From Tieghemostelium lacteum (taxonomy: Eukaryota; Evosea; Eumycetozoa; Dictyosteliales; Raperosteliaceae), in contig LODT01000035.1 of NCBI GenBank assembly GCA_001606155.1, positions 1,168,658-1,232,657 on the forward strand: DNA of 64,000 nucleotides, read 5' to 3'. A model generated the notes under the pieces. That model worked only from the letters and a program-made list of their open reading frames with translations. It was not told the DNA's origin and did no database searches. How positions within the stretch are numbered: the stretch's first letter is position 1; every line of letters begins with the position of its first letter. This document shows, in pieces, positions 57,590-64,000 of the stretch. The position numbers and the translations under genes were made by a program.

Positions 57590-58923
57590 ATGTTTATTTC
57601 TAAATTTAAAAATATATATCAACCATTAAATGTAAATACCCTAAAAAAAAACCTCTGTTATTTTTGAGAAGTTTTTTTTACCAATATATTAATATAATGA
57701 ATATTGTTAATGATCAGAGATATTATAGCACAACAGTTGGAAGTGATGGAGTTGTTATAGTTAGTGCAGTTAGAACTGCTATTGGATCTATGGGAGGTAT
57801 CTTGTCAGGTGTACCAGGTACCAAGCTATCAAGTATCACTATAAAGGAAGCTCTAAAAAAAGCTAACATCAAACCATCACAAGTAGATGAAGTTATTATT
57901 GGTAATGTTATTGGATCAAATGTAGGACAGGCACCTGCTAAACAGTGTGCAAAGGGTGCAGGTATTGAAGACAGTGCAGTATGTACAACTATCAATAAGG
58001 TATGTTCATCTGGTATGAAATCTATCATGTTAGGTGCCCAATCTATTCAATTAGGTCACAGTGATATTGTAGTTGTAGGTGGTTTCGAATCCATGTCACA
58101 AGTACCATATTATGTTGAAAAACTACGTTTTGGTGCAAAATATGGAAACACAACACTTGTTGACGGTCTAGTTAGAGATGGTCTTGCTGATGCTTATGAT
58201 GGATCAGCTATGGGTACTTGCAGTGATGATACTGCCAAAAAGCATAAACTCACTAGAAAGGAGGTAGACGACTTTGCCATTCTCTCTTACACCCGTGCTG
58301 TTAATGCACAAAAGAATGGTCTTTTTGATGATGAAATTGTCCCAGTTTCCATCCCACAAAAAAATGCAGCAGATATAATCATTAAAGAAGATGAAGAACC
58401 AAAGAAAGCTAAATTTGATAAAATCCCAACTCTTAAACCAGTATTCACTGCAGATGGTACCACTACAGCTGCCAATGCCTCAAAGATTAACGATGGTGCC
58501 AGTTCATTGGTTCTAGTAAAAGAATCAGTCGCCAAGAAACTCGGTTTGAAACCTTTGGCTAGAATCTTGGGTTATGCAGATGCCGAACAGGCTCCAATTG
58601 ATTTCCCAACTTCACCAGCTAAAGCCATTCCAAAGGCACTCAAAAGAGCAGGTATCGATATCAAAGATGTCGATTACTTTGAAATCAATGAAGCATTTGC
58701 ATCAGTCCCATTGGCCAATGCTAAAATTTTAAATATCGATATAAATAAGGTTAATGTTAACGGTGGTGGTGTTTCCTTAGGTCATCCAATTGGATCTAGT
58801 GGTGCTCGTATTGTTACAACTCTTACACACATTTTACAAAAAGATGCAAATGCCAAATATGGTGTTGCTGGTATTTGCAATGGTGGTGGTGGTGCCTCTG
58901 CTATTGTCATTGAAAAATGTTAA
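57590..58923 (+). CDS. acat: Acetyl-CoA acetyltransferase (thiolase), mitochondrial
   Basis: Two exons, join(57590..57631,57718..58923), 415 residues. The short first exon (MFISKFKNIYQPLN), joined in phase 0 over an 86-base intron (GTAAAT...ATCAG), continues as RYYSTT. The result is basic, hydroxylated and free of acidic residues, as expected for a mitochondrial presequence. The enzyme condenses or cleaves acetoacetyl-CoA. Thiolase landmarks: VIVSAVRTAIGSMGG, the nucleophile Cys in NKVCSSGMKS (~110), NEAFA, GGGVSLGHPIGSSGARI (His ~370) and CNGGGGASA (Cys ~401). An ATG at 57697, inside the proposed intron, could start a shorter form but gives a poorer presequence. Confidence 0.93.
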
Positions 58924-59043
58924 TAAAAAATAATAATTAAATTATATATATAAATGTTTACCAAATACAAATTATTAGGTATGTCGATAATAATCTACTA
59001 CACTTGTTATAGTAGTAGATGGTGATGATAAGGTTTTATTTGA

Positions 59044-60753
59044 TTACTGATGTAGTATATCTTGATTCCAATTTGAACTAATATAAAATGGGTAGTGTAG
59101 AGTACTAATTGGAATAACCAAAAATAGTGATGGTAATGCAATATATCTGGAATTTCTCCAACCATTCAATAATAATGCATTTCCAAAGATTGGAAATAAT
59201 TGGTGGATAAGAAATAAAGAAATTGGTGAAAATACCCAATTTGATTTCTTTACTGGAGGTACTTTTTGATCTGTTGTTGTTGTTTTAGATTTTTCATTTA
59301 AAACTAATGAATTATTACTGTTATTATTATTACTATTTAATATGGTATTATTTGGAGTAGTTGGTGTTGGGTTTGTTAATATTTCACTATTAAATTCCTT
59401 TTTTAATCTTTTATCAATTTTATAGGAATAGTAGTCTGGATAAAGACTAAGGGATGCTAGGATACCTGCTAATAGGACAGTGGCTGCACCATATGCTCCT
59501 TTGGCTTTCCAATAAATGGGATCATTTGTATACTTTTTCCAACGATAACTACAATACATGTAAGCTAATGGTACCATTAGAAAATTGAGACAGGTATGAA
59601 CTCGATAGATTAATGGTGAGTCTACAATGTGCATAGTTACATTACCAACAGGTGGAATAAATTCACCTTTAAGTACACCTAGATAGTACTCTGAGTTATT
59701 GCTAACTAGTACATTGGATGACTTTTTAAGGTGATGTAAAATCCCTTTGGTTTTAGGTAATAGTGGATATGCTTCACGGTTAGTGTACAATAGTTTAATA
59801 GTACTAATTGCCAACTCTTGTAGATGGTTTTGGTCAGAGTATGCAAATGATTTCAGTGTTGATAACAATTCGTTACTTTGTAGTAACTGCATTTGATTGC
59901 TATCTGAAAAGAACAATTCACACCACAAATTAATAGCAGCATCACTGTTCATTCCACCTTGTAAGATTATCTGACCTAGTTTAACTCCAACACCCTTTTT
60001 AACAGCTTCCACTGAAAATGTCTCATATCTACTCTTTACAAAACTAGATAGAGTCATTATAGTTGTTGATTGAATGGTTGGATCAGGATCATCCAAAGTC
60101 TTTACCAAAACCTCTACAACACCCAATTTATATAATTTCTCTATTGTAAATGCTTTTGTACAAATTTTCAAAAAATATCTATATATTAGACAAATTTGAA
60201 ATTTCTGTATATACTATATTGAATACCTACGATAATGAGCTCTGTTATTAATTGCTTTTAAAAGGTTATTTTTAATTAAAGGATCATCAATTGTCAATAT
60301 AGTTTTGATATCTGCCAGAATTTGGTCAGAGTCAAAATAGAAAAGACAAGTTACAAAATGATATAATACAACACTGCTGACAATGGCTACAACAGATTTA
60401 AAGAATTTGGGTGGTTTTTTAAATTCCTCTTTATCATATCCAAATTCTTCATCTTTTTTGTGATGATGTTGATTGTGAGTCGAATAGTATCTGTGGGTAC
60501 CCAAAGTACTATCGTTACCACTTGAAACACTATTTAAAACCCAATTCTTTTTTATACTATAAAAGTCACCATTAGTAGTACTACTGCGGCTCTTTATACT
60601 AATTAAACTTCTACTAGTACCACTGATATTGTTGTTGTTATCATAAAATATTGATTTATTTAAAGGTATTAAATTTCTAGAAGATTGATAAATCTTTAAA
60701 AAATGATTGGTTGTGGTGATATTTGTTGATTTTAATAGATTAAATTTGATCAT
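59044..60753 (-). CDS. Armadillo-like mitochondrial membrane protein, unnamed
   Basis: Two exons, complement(join(59044..60178,60227..60753)), 553 residues; the 48-base intron (GTATTC...TATAG) joins within an Arg codon (HYRRYFLKIC). The N-terminus is basic and Ser/Asn-rich, suggesting mitochondrial import. A membrane helix lies at ~115-140 (SVVAIVSSVVLYHFVTCLF). Residues ~150-340 form armadillo/HEAT-like helices (VVEVLVKTLDDPDPTIQST, LSTLKSFAYSDQNHLQELA). Two or three further helices follow (NFLMVPLAYMYCSY, AATVLLAGILASLSLY), then an Asn-rich linker and a final hydrophobic segment. I do not recognise a named orthologue. It converges with thiolase across ~120 bases. Confidence 0.78.
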
Positions 60754-60877
60754 TTGAAGTTACTTCATAAGCTAAAAAATTAAATGAAAAAAAAAAAAAT
60801 ATTAATTTGGAGATTAGAGTGTTTTCCTAAAAAAATAATTGGGTTACAATGGTTGGGAAAGATGGTTTCCGAAGGAA

Positions 60878-62845
<1,968 letters not shown>

Positions 62846-63037
62846 TTAAAATTTTTTTTTTGATAAATAAATCTTGTTTATTGACGAAAATTCAATAACT
62901 GTAAATCTTTGATGAAGTAAATAATAATTTTAAATGTAAAAATATATTAGATGTGACGAAATAGATGGGGAGTTTACCACTTTTTTTTTAATTTTTTTAA
63001 ATTTTATTTTGGAAACACAATTGTTACAGTTTGAATT

Positions 63038-64000
63038 ATGAATTCTGATACAACAAATACACCAACTAATATTAGTACAACGAATCCAAATCAACCTACT
63101 CAACCAAACAGTTGGTTTAATGGTGGTATGAATACATTTACAGGCATTCCTATGATGCCAATGACAGGAATGAATCAAATGCCTATGGCTGGAATGAATC
63201 CTATGGGTGCTATGAACCCTATGGGAACTATGGCGATGGGTCAAATGAATCCAATGGGTTCCATGAATCCTATGGGAACTATGGCAATGGGTCAAATGAA
63301 TCCTATGGGAATGAATCCTATGGGTATGGGTATGGGATATGGAATGGCAATGCCCAATCCCTCCATGATTGATTCCATGGTACAATCCATGCCAATAACA
63401 CAATCCTATAGTGTTCCAATGTGGACACAACTTACAGATCAACAAATTATATTCCATACACAAGAAATTATGAATAATCTCTCCATATCCAATGAGTTTA
63501 TTAAAAACTCTAAAAATTGGATACTAAGTAACTCATTGAAAGTAGATCTCATTATATCAACCATTAAAGGATCTATACCGGAGATTGATCCACCTGAAAA
63601 GAAACTATATTTACTTTATCTATTAAATGATGTTTTACATTTTAGGTATGTTACTTCCTTATACCAATTTAAATATATCATATAAAACTAATCACGAAAA
63701 TATATACAGTAAATTCTCAGGAAATGAAGATTTGATACAAAAGATTTATGATATATTACCATATATTCTATTAAATAGTTACTATGCATTTAGTGAAGAA
63801 CACAAGAAAAAAATAACGGAAACTATAGATTTATGGAATGAAAGACAAATTTTCATTTCAGATAAAGCACTTCAATTGAAACAGTATCTTAAAAATAGTC
63901 CACCAAAAGAAACATGTATAGTAGGATATATAATATCACATATGAGAAATTCAACTGCCAATAACATTGATATTCATTTACCTTTGAAACATGAAGATAT
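63038..64000 (+). CDS. CID-domain RNA-processing protein, CHERP/SCAF-like, 3' end outside window
   Basis: Two exons seen, join(63038..63645,63710..64000 and beyond); the 64-base intron (GTATGT...TACAG) splits a Ser codon. The N-terminal ~125 residues are Asn/Met/Gly-rich with tandem NPMG units. A CID (RNA polymerase II CTD-interacting domain) follows: NEFIKNSKNWILSNS, KKLYLLYLLNDVLHFSK and the second-exon part LPYILLNSYYAFSEEHKKKI ... TIDLWNERQIF. This resembles CHERP more than CTD phosphatase-associated CIDs, but no SURP domain is visible at the N-terminus, so CHERP orthology is not certain. Likely nuclear, in splicing or transcription coupling. The reading frame is open to the window's end. 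Confidence 0.82.

Noticed and set aside
62930-63463. Minus-strand His/Ser/Thr-rich open frame
   Set aside because: It is the antisense of the NPMG repeat coding region; composition mirrors that repeat and no family is recognisable.

Overview
The window reads as nuclear DNA of a social amoeba (dictyostelid). Coding stretches are A/T-biased but dense. Spacers hold long A or T runs. Proteins carry poly-Q, poly-N and Ser/Thr-rich tracts. Introns are short (about 50-170 bases), start mostly GTAAGT or GTATGT and end in AG. I cannot name the species. Base composition looks less extreme than I would expect for Dictyostelium discoideum, which is a guess from appearance rather than a count.

Layout. 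1-8.6 kb: the 3' part of a KATNIP-like cilium/microtubule gene, an unrecognised small gene whose 5' flank lies in a large inverted repeat, and a PIGG-type GPI-anchor enzyme. 8.9-41.1 kb: the unusual part. One short and four long genes (all minus strand) encode proteins resembling the stonustoxin (SNTX) type of the MACPF/CDC superfamily. Two giant plus-strand genes encode proteins of about 2600 residues that start with a metallo-beta-lactamase (MBL) fold. These form a roughly 15 kb block [SNTX-like A, SNTX-like B, giant MBL] present twice in tandem (11.37-26.20 and 26.30-41.13 kb), preceded by the shorter relative. The second B copy looks broken. 41.2-64 kb: ordinary housekeeping and regulatory genes: a Clu-domain/LRR protein, N-myristoyltransferase, a RING/B-box/kelch protein, CKS1, NIP7, a triple-repeat protein, a ubiquitin-like protein ending in a CaaX box, a DUF4470-like protein, mitochondrial acetyl-CoA acetyltransferase, an armadillo-like mitochondrial membrane protein, DDX41, and the 5' part of a CID-domain RNA-processing protein.

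How the genes may work together. In each block SNTX-like B and the giant MBL gene are divergently transcribed from one ~300 base spacer that carries two palindromes preserved in both copies, so co-regulation is plausible. SNTX-like A converges on the preceding giant gene at the block junction. The SNTX-like proteins have no visible signal peptide and share a zinc-ribbon-like Cys cluster; the long ones end in a concanavalin-like beta-sandwich. The giant proteins keep all recognisable MBL metal-binding motifs. Whether the pair acts in defence, prey killing or membrane handling cannot be told from sequence; this duplicated locus is the best candidate here for an undescribed system.

Several gene models were rebuilt by joining exons by eye: PIGG-like, both giant genes, Clu-LRR, NMT, CKS1, NIP7, thiolase, the armadillo-like gene and the CID gene. 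All joins keep frame and, for known families, restore conserved sequence.
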